NCBI GenBank assembly: GCA_000720375.1
Contig: JOAA01000001.1
Location: forward strand, 434,001-498,000
Reading direction: 5' to 3'
Length of the DNA: 64,000 bases
From: Rhodococcus rhodnii
GTDB taxonomy: Bacteria > Actinomycetota > Actinomycetes > Mycobacteriales > Pseudonocardiaceae
Position numbers and translations under genes: made by a program. Within the stretch, counting starts at the first letter, position 1. The number at the start of each line of letters is the position of its first letter. The notes under the pieces are model-generated. The model searched no databases. It was not told the origin of the DNA and worked only from the letters and a program-made list of their open reading frames with translations. This document shows positions 50,592 through 58,097 of the stretch, one piece after another.

Positions 50592-51287
50592 TCACGGCGC
50601 ACGCAGAGTTCGTAGGGTGTCGAGTTCGGCCAGCCAGCCGGTCAGGCTGGTGGTACGCAACAGGCCCGTCCCGATCAGCAGCCCGCGGTAGCCCTCGGCG
50701 AGCAACCGGTCGGCGTCCTGTGGCTTGGTGATCCCGCTCGCGCTGACCGGGCAGCGGGTCCCGCTCGCCGCCAGCGCGGGCAGCAGCCGGACACTGCGAT
50801 CGAGATCCCCTAGGCCACGCTCCCGATTCTTGATGTCCTTGTTGTTCACGGCAACAACGCAGTGCTCCGCACTTGGCAAGGCGTTGATCTCCGCCTCGTC
50901 GGTGACTTCGACGAACGGGGTCAACCCGAGCTCCAGACTGGCGTCGATCAGCTTCGGCATGCTCGAGCGCGGCAACAGGCCTGCTGTCAACAAGACCGCT
51001 GACGCACCAAGGTCGCGAGCCTTCAGCAGTTGGTCCCGCCGGGTGATGAAGTCCTTCTGCAGCACCGGGCGGTCGGTAAGCGACGCGACCTCGCTGAGCA
51101 TCGAGTCCGTGCCGCCGAACCACCGCCCGGTGACCACGGAGACGCAGGGCGCGCCCGCGGCCTCGTACTCGGCCACGATCTCGGCGATCGACCTGTCACC
51201 GAACAGGTCCTCGCCATCGGGATCACGCCGTTTCAACTCCATGACCACCGGGCGGTCCGCCCGGGTCAGAGCATCCACGAAGGTCAT
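50592..51287 (-). CDS. trpC: Indole-3-glycerol-phosphate synthase-like (TrpC) with altered active site
   Basis: 231-residue (beta/alpha)8 barrel, shorter at the N-terminus than usual TrpC (about 260). Normal TrpC closes 1-(o-carboxyphenylamino)-1-deoxyribulose 5-phosphate with loss of CO2. Retained residues: Glu17 and Lys19 (MELKRRDPDG), Lys78 (LQKDFI), Glu127 (PFVEVTD), Asn148/149 (AVNNKDIKNR). Changed: the ESGI catalytic Glu is Ala183 (SASGI), and the usual SPS after EIKR is DPD. It overlaps TrpF by 4 bp. Decarboxylative ring closure on a different substrate is my inference. Last gene of the trp-like cluster. Confidence 0.85.
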   Translation of the reverse strand: MTFVDALTRADRPVVMELKRRDPDGEDLFGDRSIAEIVAEYEAAGAPCVSVVTGRWFGGTDSMLSEVASLTDRPVLQKDFITRRDQLLKARDLGASAVLLTAGLLPRSSMPKLIDASLELGLTPFVEVTDEAEINALPSAEHCVVAVNNKDIKNRERGLGDLDRSVRLLPALAASGTRCPVSASGITKPQDADRLLAEGYRGLLIGTGLLRTTSLTGWLAELDTLRTLRAP

Positions 51288-52006
51288 GCGACCTCCACAT
51301 ATCTGGCGGTACGCCAACCGCGGCTGATGTCGGTGATGTTCTTGTGCTCGAACCGGCCGGAGTGGTTGCGAGCGCCCGTGTCCACGTCGATCCCCTGGAA
51401 CTGCGGGTGTCGCACGACGGTCTCGTAGTCCCCGCTGTTGTGCGCCGAGATCCCGCCTGCCAGCAGGAAGGGCTTCGAGAAGCTCGGCACGAGGTCCGCG
51501 ACGTCTCCTGCCTGCAGACGCTGTCCGGTGCTGCCGATCTGGCCGTCGGAGGTCACCACGTCGAGCAGGAACACGTCCACGCCCGCGTTCTCGTACGCCT
51601 TGATCAACGGGCGTTCCAGGCACTTGCCGTTCTTCAGGTGCAGCACCTTCACGATGGTCAGGTCATTCGGCACGGACTGGCGCAGCGCCCGGATCATCCC
51701 GGGCATCTGGTAGGCGTGCAGCTGGATCCAGGAGATCCCGGTGCGGTCGATGATCTGCCGCAGAACCTCCACATCGGACAGGAACGTGACGAGCGTCGGC
51801 TCGAGGCGGCCGGTGGCCCTGGCCGCCTCGGCTAACGTGGTGACTTGCTCGACGGACACTTCGGCCGGTCCGTCGGCCACCCCGTGCCACAGGCCGACCA
51901 GGTCGGCGCCCGCGCCCGCGAGCAGCTCGACGTCCGCCTTCGTCGTCGCGCCACACACTTTCAGCAGTTTGCGATCGGCCTTGTGCTGTTTGAATCCGAA
52001 TTTCAT
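51284..52006 (-). CDS. trpF: Phosphoribosylanthranilate isomerase-like (TrpF)
   Basis: 240-residue (beta/alpha)8 barrel. The catalytic Cys18 is in KVCGAT and the general acid Asp149 in FLLDVVTSDG. Phosphate-binding loops GSTGQRLQAG and FLLAGGISAHNSGDY are kept. TrpF performs the Amadori rearrangement of phosphoribosyl-anthranilate; PriA-type bifunctional isomerases of actinobacteria also act in His synthesis, but the dual-substrate residues are not clear here. The N-terminus has a short basic extension. Overlaps acyl-CoA dehydrogenase and TrpC by 4 bp each. The presence of a full catalytic pair suggests an active enzyme. Confidence 0.88.
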   Translation of the reverse strand: MKFGFKQHKADRKLLKVCGATTKADVELLAGAGADLVGLWHGVADGPAEVSVEQVTTLAEAARATGRLEPTLVTFLSDVEVLRQIIDRTGISWIQLHAYQMPGMIRALRQSVPNDLTIVKVLHLKNGKCLERPLIKAYENAGVDVFLLDVVTSDGQIGSTGQRLQAGDVADLVPSFSKPFLLAGGISAHNSGDYETVVRHPQFQGIDVDTGARNHSGRFEHKNITDISRGWRTARYVEVA

Positions 52007-53145
52007 GACAGCCCCAGCATGGATGCGATCCGGTTGTACTGGATTTCGTTTGTCCCCGAGTAGATCGTGCCCGCGACGGCGTTGCGCACTTCCTTCTCAA
52101 GGCCGTACTCGGCCATGTAGCCGTTGCCGCCGAAGATCTGCACGGCCGCCAGGCTCGTGTCCAGATTGGCCTGACTGGTCAGCAGCTTCGCGATGGCCAT
52201 GTCGGTGGTCACGTTCTCGCCGCGGACCAGCTTCTCCGCGGTGTCGTACAACCACTTGCGCGAGGTCTCCAGCTTGATCTTCATATCGACGATCTTGTTG
52301 GCGACGGCTTGGTAGCTCGCGATCGGTTTGCCGAACTGCAGGCGTTCCTTGGCGTATTCGATGACCTTGCCGAGCCGGTGCTGCATCTCGCCGAGGTTGA
52401 CGACGAACGAGTACAGGATCTCGCGCTTCATCACGTGGTCCAGCACCAGGAAACCGCCACCGACCCGGCCGCAGACCTGGGCCGCCGGGATCCGGCAGTC
52501 ATCGAAGTACAGTTCGGACAGTGGCGAGGTGCGCAGGCCCATCTTCTTGATGGGGTTGCCGATCTCGAATCCCGGCGTGTCCTTCTCGACCAGGAACGCC
52601 GTGATACCAAGCGGTCCGCCGTCCGGGTGGGTCTTGGCGTACACCATGAACAGGTCCGCGACCGGTCCGTTGCTCACGAACGTCTTGCTGCCGTTGAGGA
52701 TGAAGGCATCCCCGTCCCGGTCGGCCTTGGTGCGCATCTGCAACGCGGCCGATCCGCCTGCCGGTTCGGTGATCGCGTGCGCGCCGATGGCGTCACCCGC
52801 GATGATCTGGGGCAGGTACTTGTCCTTGAGCGCGGGCGATCCGAAGCGCTCAACGGGGACTCCGACACTGCAGATGGTCGTGGTGATCGAGAAGTTCAAC
52901 CCGCCGTCGCGGCAGCCCTCACCGAGGCCCTCCAGCACGTACATCGTGGTGAGCAGATCCTGGCCGAGACCGCCCCACCGCTCGTCGAACGGCAGGCTGA
53001 GAATCCCCGACTCGGCGACCAGTTTCCACTTGTCCCACGAGAACACGCTGCCCTCGTCGTTCTCGACGTGATCGGCCGAGAAGGCCGCATGCCACGCGGA
53101 CAGGCCTTCCCGCAGCTCGATCTGGTCCTCATTCCAGTCGATCAT
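52003..53145 (-). CDS. Acyl-CoA dehydrogenase-family flavoenzyme
   Basis: 380 residues, start ATG 53145 behind GGGAGGC. ACAD signature segments: AITEPAGGSAALQMRTKADR, LNGSKTFVSNGPVADLFMVY, GLRTSPLSELYFDDCRIP, RLQFGKPIASYQAVANKIVD and the C-terminal QIFGGNGYMAEYGLEKEVRN, SGTNEIQYN. Stretches such as GEGCRDGGLNFS and KTFVSNGPVAD resemble the prolyl-carrier-protein dehydrogenases (PltE/RedW type), which oxidise carrier-bound proline to pyrrole-2-carboxyl. With a stand-alone adenylation enzyme and carrier protein in the same cluster, action on a carrier-bound aminoacyl or acyl group is likely. It is separated from the ectC-like gene by two hairpins. Confidence 0.9.
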   Translation of the reverse strand: MIDWNEDQIELREGLSAWHAAFSADHVENDEGSVFSWDKWKLVAESGILSLPFDERWGGLGQDLLTTMYVLEGLGEGCRDGGLNFSITTTICSVGVPVERFGSPALKDKYLPQIIAGDAIGAHAITEPAGGSAALQMRTKADRDGDAFILNGSKTFVSNGPVADLFMVYAKTHPDGGPLGITAFLVEKDTPGFEIGNPIKKMGLRTSPLSELYFDDCRIPAAQVCGRVGGGFLVLDHVMKREILYSFVVNLGEMQHRLGKVIEYAKERLQFGKPIASYQAVANKIVDMKIKLETSRKWLYDTAEKLVRGENVTTDMAIAKLLTSQANLDTSLAAVQIFGGNGYMAEYGLEKEVRNAVAGTIYSGTNEIQYNRIASMLGLS

Positions 53146-53162
53146 CAGTGCCTCCCGGCGGT

Positions 53163-53221
53163 GTCGTGAGTGGTTTGTCCGTCCCGGGCAATGCCGGTAT
53201 TTCGGCCAAACCACTCACGAC
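53163..53221. repeat. Hairpin 1 of the CGTGAGTGG family
   Basis: Arms GTCGTGAGTGGTTTG and CAAACCACTCACGAC, 15 perfect pairs extending with one mismatch through CCG/CGG. Lies 18 bp upstream of the acyl-CoA dehydrogenase start. Terminator or attenuator within the operon. Confidence 0.65.
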
Positions 53222-53250
53222 GCCCTTCCCAGCTCGGCTGGTTCGTTCTG

Positions 53251-53292
53251 TCGTGAGTGGTTTGGCCGCCTCAGGGGACAAACCACTCACGA
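53251..53292. repeat. Hairpin 2 of the CGTGAGTGG family
   Basis: Arms TCGTGAGTGGTTTG and CAAACCACTCACGA around a 14-nt loop, 11 bp after the ectC-like stop. Same arm sequence as hairpin 1, so the two could also cross-pair as alternative structures. Confidence 0.65.
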
Positions 53293-53302
53293 GAAACCTC
53301 GC

Positions 53303-53677
53303 TCAGTATTCGGAGAACTCGTCGGTGTCGAGGTTGTGCGCCTCGTCGCCCCGCAGGGCCGGGGTGAACATGCACACCAGGCGCAGGTCCTCGTGCGGGC
53401 TGGCGACCAGCCAGTGCGGGTCGTGCTTGTCCAGCGCGTACATCACGCCCGGGGTGATCTTGAAGGAGTTGCCCTCGGTGTCGATCACTTCGCCGGATCC
53501 CTCGATGCAGTAGCACGCTTCGAGGTGGTTGCGGTACTCGAGGTGTGACTTGGTGCCCGCCCGGACAAGGGTGTCGGTCAGCGTGTATCCCATGCCGTCG
53601 GCCTCGAGCAGGAAGCGCCGGGACAGCCCGTTGCCCCATTCGACGGTCTTCACTTCGTCGATGCTGCGAATGATCAT
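53303..53677 (-). CDS. EctC-like cupin (ectoine synthase homologue), orphan
   Basis: 124 residues, the size of EctC. Start ATG 53677, AAGGAG 6 bp upstream. Signature segments: RFLLEADGMGYTLTDTLVRA, LEYRNHLEACYCIEGSGEV and ITPGVMYALDKHDPHWLVAS. The metal-site residues Glu53, Tyr80 and His88 match those of ectoine synthase. EctC closes N-gamma-acetyldiaminobutyrate to a cyclic amidine by loss of water. EctA, EctB and EctD are absent; neighbours are trpA-like and acyl-CoA dehydrogenase. The likely role is cyclodehydration of another amide/amine intermediate of this cluster. Fold identity is sure, substrate is not. Confidence 0.88.
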   Translation of the reverse strand: MIIRSIDEVKTVEWGNGLSRRFLLEADGMGYTLTDTLVRAGTKSHLEYRNHLEACYCIEGSGEVIDTEGNSFKITPGVMYALDKHDPHWLVASPHEDLRLVCMFTPALRGDEAHNLDTDEFSEY

Positions 53678-53679
53678 GG

Positions 53680-54498
53680 TCAACTCCTTCTGTCAACGAG
53701 GGTGTGGGCGGGGTGGACCGACCGGACGAAGTCCTCGAACTGTTTGACCACGTCCCGGTTGTACGCGAGGGCTTCTTCGACCCGCGCCACTCCCGCGGAG
53801 CCGACGATCACCGCGTCCGCCCCGAGGGCGTGCACAGTTGTGACGTCTGCCCGCGTCTTGACTCCGAACCCGACGGCGATCGGCACGTGCGTGTCCAAAC
53901 GCAACTCGGCGATCGTGCCTGCCAGGTCGGAGAACCCGTCGGCCGGAGCGGTTCCGCTGCGGCCGTACTGGGCGACCAGGTACAGGTAGGCCGAGGCGTG
54001 TTCGGCGGCCTCGGCCATCACCTGCGGGGTGGAGACCTTGTGGTAGCACGTGGTGACGACCGGCAGGCCCGCGTCCTTGGTGGCCTGGTAGTACCCGGGT
54101 CGCACGCGCGGTGGGACGGCGTGCAGCAGCAGGCCGTCCGCGCCTGCTTCGGCGATGTCGCCGACGACCTCGGCCATCGGCCTGCTCTTGATCGAGTAGC
54201 TCCAGTCGGCGAGCAACGCGATCCGCAGCCGGTGCAGCTTCGGCCGGACATTCGAGATGAAGGTGAGTACTTCGTCCAGGCCGACGCCGAGCGCGAGCGC
54301 CCTTTCGTGCGACCGCCGGATGACCGGGCCGTCGGTGACCGAGCCGGGGAAGGGCACGGCCAGCTCGAGACAGTCCACTCCGGCGTCGTCGAGCATGAAC
54401 ACGAGGTCCGCCAGTATGTCCAGCGACGGGTCGCCCGCGTTGAGGAACAACGCCAGTCCCGGCTCGCCGTCGGCGATCTGGTCGAAGAACTCAGCCAT
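53680..54498 (-). CDS. trpA: Tryptophan synthase alpha-like (TrpA) without a TrpB partner
   Basis: 272-residue (beta/alpha)8 barrel, start ATG 54498. Catalytic Glu45 in CLELAVPFPG and Asp56 in SVTDGPVI match canonical Glu49/Asp60. Phosphate site PIAVGFGVKTRADV and ADAVIVGSAGVARV are kept. The loop normally reading SRTGVTG is YGRSGTAPADG, so substrate closure differs. TrpA cleaves indole-3-glycerol phosphate into indole and glyceraldehyde 3-phosphate. No trpB is in the window, so the product would be released, as in stand-alone IGP lyases, or the substrate may be an analogue. Overlaps trpD-like by 8 bp. Confidence 0.85.
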   Translation of the reverse strand: MAEFFDQIADGEPGLALFLNAGDPSLDILADLVFMLDDAGVDCLELAVPFPGSVTDGPVIRRSHERALALGVGLDEVLTFISNVRPKLHRLRIALLADWSYSIKSRPMAEVVGDIAEAGADGLLLHAVPPRVRPGYYQATKDAGLPVVTTCYHKVSTPQVMAEAAEHASAYLYLVAQYGRSGTAPADGFSDLAGTIAELRLDTHVPIAVGFGVKTRADVTTVHALGADAVIVGSAGVARVEEALAYNRDVVKQFEDFVRSVHPAHTLVDRRS

Positions 54499-55543
54499 TG
54501 GACACCGCCTTGCGTACGAGGGTGAGCTTGCGCTCCTGCGGCGACCGCATCTTGTCCACAAGGGAGCGTGCGGCACCGCTGGTGACTGCTTGCTGTGCGG
54601 CGTCGAAGGCGTCCGACCAGTCCTCGATCTGCCCGGTCGCCACGGCGAGCGCCGCCGCGTTGAGGCTGATCGTCTCGGTCACGACCGGGCCCGCCTCGCC
54701 GGAGATCACCGCGAGGAAGTGGTCGGCGACCAGGTCGAGATCGCGTGCCGGCGCCAAGTCCTCGAACGTGCCCTTGTCGGAGGTGAACCGGCCGGCCCAC
54801 AGCCGGATCATGCTGGTGTCGTCGTTGGTGTAGATCACGTTGTCGGCGAAGCCGAGCAGCTCGTCAGCGCCGGAGTCGTTCATGCACAGCCAGATCTTGC
54901 GGTCCTTGATGCCCGCGGCCAGCCTGCGCAACTCTGGCTGGGGCGCGTGCACGGACACGCCGGTGACCTGTGCGGCGACCGGCAAGGCCGCGAGGAACGG
55001 GCCGAGCGCGTTGACGAACCGGCCGAACGGCTTGAGCCCCAACGGCATGATCACCCTGGCCATCCGGAGCAGCTCGGACGGGTAGACGAACGGTCCCGCG
55101 AACGCGATCCCGTACTTGTCCAAAGTGTCCTCGGTGTGCCGGTACGACCGGGTCAGGCCGACTCCGAGGCGCTCAAGCAGGTCGATCGACCCGACACTGC
55201 TCGTGTACGCCCGTGATCCGGTCTTGACGACCTTGACCCCGAGTGCGGCGGCCACGAACGCCGAAGCCGTCGAGACGTTGAAAGTCCTTGGCCCACCGCC
55301 GGTTCCGACGATGTTCACGGTGCCCGGCCAGCTGGCGGTGACCGGCTCACGCCGCTCGTTCAACGATGCCAGCAGGTTGCGCAGCGAGTCGTGGTCGGGC
55401 AGCCGGGTGGCCAGGGAGGCCAGCAGGGCGACGGCTTCCCCTCGGTCCAGGTCACCGCCACCCAGCTGGTCCCATAACGACCGCCAGGTTTCCCGCTCGA
55501 TGCCCGAGCGGTGATCCAGCAGGGAGATGATCGCGGGATGCAC
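54491..55543 (-). CDS. trpD: Anthranilate phosphoribosyltransferase-like (TrpD) with altered substrate motifs
   Basis: 350 residues of the class IV (nucleoside-phosphorylase-type) phosphoribosyltransferase fold. TFNVSTASAFVAAALG and the metal-binding Asp-Glu in SGADELLGF are retained. The PRPP/anthranilate motif GTGGD is GTGGG (80-84), and the hallmark KHGNR is KTGSR (107-111), so the His and Asn that contact anthranilate are gone. The RTxFNxLGP region reads GRFVNALGPFL. PRPP transfer to an amine other than anthranilate is therefore likely (inference). The gene lies 5 bp after the carrier protein and overlaps trpA-like by 8 bp. Confidence 0.85.
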   Translation of the reverse strand: MHPAIISLLDHRSGIERETWRSLWDQLGGGDLDRGEAVALLASLATRLPDHDSLRNLLASLNERREPVTASWPGTVNIVGTGGGPRTFNVSTASAFVAAALGVKVVKTGSRAYTSSVGSIDLLERLGVGLTRSYRHTEDTLDKYGIAFAGPFVYPSELLRMARVIMPLGLKPFGRFVNALGPFLAALPVAAQVTGVSVHAPQPELRRLAAGIKDRKIWLCMNDSGADELLGFADNVIYTNDDTSMIRLWAGRFTSDKGTFEDLAPARDLDLVADHFLAVISGEAGPVVTETISLNAAALAVATGQIEDWSDAFDAAQQAVTSGAARSLVDKMRSPQERKLTLVRKAVSNG

Positions 55544-55548
55544 GGCAG

Positions 55549-55809
55549 TCAGCTCCCTGCCACCTGGTTGCGAGCGTCCTCGATGAACTCGTCGATCGCC
55601 TGCACGCTACGGAAGTTGTTCGGGTCGAGGTCGGTGTCGTGCACCGACAACGCGAAGTGGTCCTCGACCCACGCGATCAGCTTCAGCAGGCCGAGGCTGT
55701 CGATCACACCGTCGGCCAGCAGGTCGTAGTCGACCGCCAGGTCCTCGGGGGCCACGTCGGGCAGGAACTCGTCGATGACGAACTTCTTGATGGCGTCTAC
55801 GTTGCTCAT
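55549..55809 (-). CDS. Acyl/peptidyl carrier protein
   Basis: 86 residues with the four-helix carrier fold. The 4'-phosphopantetheine site is Ser38 in DGVIDSLGLLKLI. N-terminal helix VDAIKKFVIDEFLPDVAPED and C-terminal RSVQAIDEFIEDAR. The DSLGLLK form and acidic helix 2 resemble stand-alone carriers that pair with discrete adenylation enzymes (as in proline-to-pyrrole systems). It lies 12 bp after the adenylation gene. It would carry the amino acid for oxidation by the acyl-CoA dehydrogenase and perhaps extension by the ketosynthase. Confidence 0.92.
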   Translation of the reverse strand: MSNVDAIKKFVIDEFLPDVAPEDLAVDYDLLADGVIDSLGLLKLIAWVEDHFALSVHDTDLDPNNFRSVQAIDEFIEDARNQVAGS

Positions 55810-55821
55810 GAGGTTCTTCCT

Positions 55822-57291
55822 TTACTGGTCCTTCTCCGCTGGCTTGGCGAAGGCGTTCCGGTCGACCTTGCCGGTCGAGGTCTTCGGCAGCGGGTCGTCG
55901 ACGATGTGCATGGCCGACGGAATGGCCGCCTGGGGAAGACGTCGTGCGCAGTGCTGGCGCAACGTGAGGCTGTTCAGCTTGCTGTCGGCGGCCCGGTGCA
56001 CCGCGCACACCAATCGCCGGCCCGCGATCGGGTCGGGCACGGCGACGACCGCCGCCTCCAGCACCGCCGGGTGCTCAAGCAGGACGTGCTCGACCTCGGC
56101 CGTGTTGATCGCGACACCACGTACCTTGACCTGGAAATCGCTGCGCCCGATCAGGAAGACCCGGCCGTCTTCCGCGCGGCGCACCAAGTCGCCGGAGCGG
56201 AACCACGGCCGGTCGTCGGCACCCGTCGGATGCGGCACGAACTTGTCCGTGTGCCTTGTCCGGTCGAGGTATCCGGCTGCCTGGAATGGTGTCGAGACGT
56301 AGAGCTCACCCGTTCCGGGTCCATCAAGGACAGTGCGTTCGCCGGTCAGGATGAGTGTTTCCACCCCCGGCAACGGTTTGCCGATGGAGACCGGTGGTGT
56401 GGCGTCCACGCCAAGGTGGTGGATGAAGCTGTCGTTGGTCTCCGTGCAGCCATAGATGTTGTGCAGCGAGGCTTTCGGGAACAGCCGGGGCAGCTCGGCG
56501 AGGGTACGGTCCGGGATCGCGTCACCGGTGAACATCACACGGTCCACGCTCTCCAGCCGGTCCACCGCGGGTTGCACGATGTCCAGCAGCAGCCCGAAGA
56601 ACATCGGCACGGCCTGGATGATGTTGACTTCGTGACGCACCAGCATGTCCAACAGGTGCCTGCCGTTGGCGGCGTAATCCGGGTCCACCAGCACGACCTG
56701 GCCGCCGAGCGCGAGCGTTGTCCAGATGTCCAGCAGGCACAGGTCGAAGTTCAGCGGCGCGTAGTTCAGCACGGTCCGGCCTGGCCGGATGTCGAACTCC
56801 GCGCCCGCCCACTCGATGAACCGGTCGATCCCCTGCTGCGGCAGCGGGACGATCTTCGGCAAGCCGGTGGATCCCGACGTCGTCAGCATGAACTGGACGT
56901 CGTCCACATCGGTTGCTTCGGCCGCCGTCGTGTCGGCCTCGGGATCTGGCGAGAATTCCGGCTCGCCTTCTGGCGCGAAAACTGCCTGGCATCCGGCCTG
57001 CGCGAACAGGCTCGTCAGTGCGGAGTTGGCGAGTGCGGGCGACGGAAGCAGGAACCGGCGGCCGCTCAGGACGGCGCCGAGCACCAGCGCCACGGCCTGC
57101 GGGGACTTCTTGACCAGCAGTCCGATCGGCTCGCGCGGCTCGAGGTTCGACCACTCGAGCCGGGCCCTTGCCTTGTCAGCGAGTTCGTAGAGGTCGCCGT
57201 ACGTGGTCACCTCGCCATGCCAGACCAGTGCGGGAGCACCCGGCCTGCGGCTGACTTGGGAGAGGAACCTCTCCTTGAATGTCGGCATCAT
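55822..57291 (-). CDS. Stand-alone adenylation enzyme (amino-acid or acyl activating)
   Basis: 489 residues, start ATG 57291 overlapping the upstream stop by 4 bp. Core motifs: FMLTTSGSTGLPKIVP, NYAPLNFDLCLLDIW, NIYGCTETND, ELYVSTPFQAAGYLDRT, FRSGDLVRRAEDGR, GRSDFQVKVRGVAIN, LPKTSTGKVDR with the catalytic Lys. FDLCLLDIW gives Asp-Leu-Leu at the first three specificity positions, as in proline-activating PltF/RedM, but later positions (Met, Thr, Ile, Asp, Ser by my hand alignment) do not match the proline code. So it activates an amino acid of unknown identity and loads the adjacent carrier protein. Confidence 0.9.
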   Translation of the reverse strand: MMPTFKERFLSQVSRRPGAPALVWHGEVTTYGDLYELADKARARLEWSNLEPREPIGLLVKKSPQAVALVLGAVLSGRRFLLPSPALANSALTSLFAQAGCQAVFAPEGEPEFSPDPEADTTAAEATDVDDVQFMLTTSGSTGLPKIVPLPQQGIDRFIEWAGAEFDIRPGRTVLNYAPLNFDLCLLDIWTTLALGGQVVLVDPDYAANGRHLLDMLVRHEVNIIQAVPMFFGLLLDIVQPAVDRLESVDRVMFTGDAIPDRTLAELPRLFPKASLHNIYGCTETNDSFIHHLGVDATPPVSIGKPLPGVETLILTGERTVLDGPGTGELYVSTPFQAAGYLDRTRHTDKFVPHPTGADDRPWFRSGDLVRRAEDGRVFLIGRSDFQVKVRGVAINTAEVEHVLLEHPAVLEAAVVAVPDPIAGRRLVCAVHRAADSKLNSLTLRQHCARRLPQAAIPSAMHIVDDPLPKTSTGKVDRNAFAKPAEKDQ

Positions 57292-58097
57292 TCCCCCAGC
57301 TCGACCCAGCCGCTCTTGAGAGCGGGACCGGTCTGCGTCTTGCACGAGAACCGCACGAACCTCTCGTCCTCCTGCAGCACGATCTCCAGTGGCGTGTCCG
57401 GCAGGACGGCTGAGGAGAACCGGGCCCCGACGCTCTTCACACGGCCAGCGTCTCCGCCTGCGTACCGGTCGATGACCTCTTCGGTCACGACGGCCAGCAC
57501 GCTCATTCCGTGGGCGATCACACCGTTCTCGAAGCCCGCTTCCTTGGCAGCGTTGTCGTCCAAGTGAATCGGGTTGAGATCACCGGAGGCGTAGGCGTAC
57601 TTCGTCACGGTGTCGCGCGCGATCGACTGCGCGACAACGGTCGGCTCGGCCGTGCTGCCCTTGCCGGGATGCGGCGGGAGCTGGCCGAAGGTGTCCGGGG
57701 TGACCGCGCCGACGAGCATGGCGCCGGTGATCAGCTCGGCGAACTGCGAACCGTCCTCGCCCAGCAACACGGTCCGCATCGCCACCTGGACGCCTTTGAG
57801 GCTCTTACGCGTACCGACCACGTCCAACGCGACCGTGACCGGCTCGTCCGCCCTGATCGCCCGCTGGATGTGGATCTCCTGGGACAGGTGCACCCGGCCG
57901 AGCGGTGAGCCGTCCGCGGTGGTCGCGCCGATCAGCCCGACGGACTCATCGATCACCGGCGAGGCCAGCACGAACGCGTGCAACGGAGAAGCCTTGCCGT
58001 CGCTCGGCGTCAGTCCACTTCGGACAACCTCGCGGTAGGTCGCGATCTCGTCAGCGGTCACCTTGCGGACTGTTTTCGTGGACAGGGTTGGGGTCAT
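57288..58097 (-). CDS. Double-hotdog MaoC-like hydratase/dehydratase
   Basis: 269 residues made of two hotdog domains. The N-terminal half (about 1-140) resembles the FAS1-type dehydratase region (FVLASPVIDESVGLIGATTA, GRVHLSQEIHIQRAIRADEP). The C-terminal half has hydratase motif 2 (YAYASGDLNPIHLDDNAAKE, then FENGVIAHGMSVLAVV), with the catalytic Asp and His in GDLNPIH. It could dehydrate a beta-hydroxyacyl intermediate on the carrier or hydrate an enoyl. Overlaps the ketosynthase and adenylation genes by 4 bp on both sides. Confidence 0.85.
   Translation of the reverse strand: MTPTLSTKTVRKVTADEIATYREVVRSGLTPSDGKASPLHAFVLASPVIDESVGLIGATTADGSPLGRVHLSQEIHIQRAIRADEPVTVALDVVGTRKSLKGVQVAMRTVLLGEDGSQFAELITGAMLVGAVTPDTFGQLPPHPGKGSTAEPTVVAQSIARDTVTKYAYASGDLNPIHLDDNAAKEAGFENGVIAHGMSVLAVVTEEVIDRYAGGDAGRVKSVGARFSSAVLPDTPLEIVLQEDERFVRFSCKTQTGPALKSGWVELGE

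Noticed and set aside
53303..53677. Ectoine osmolyte cluster
   Set aside because: Only the EctC-like gene is present; no EctA, EctB or EctD in the window.
55822..57291. Firm assignment of proline as the adenylation substrate
   Set aside because: Only the first three specificity positions agree with PltF/RedM by hand alignment; the others differ, so pyrrole formation stays a hypothesis.
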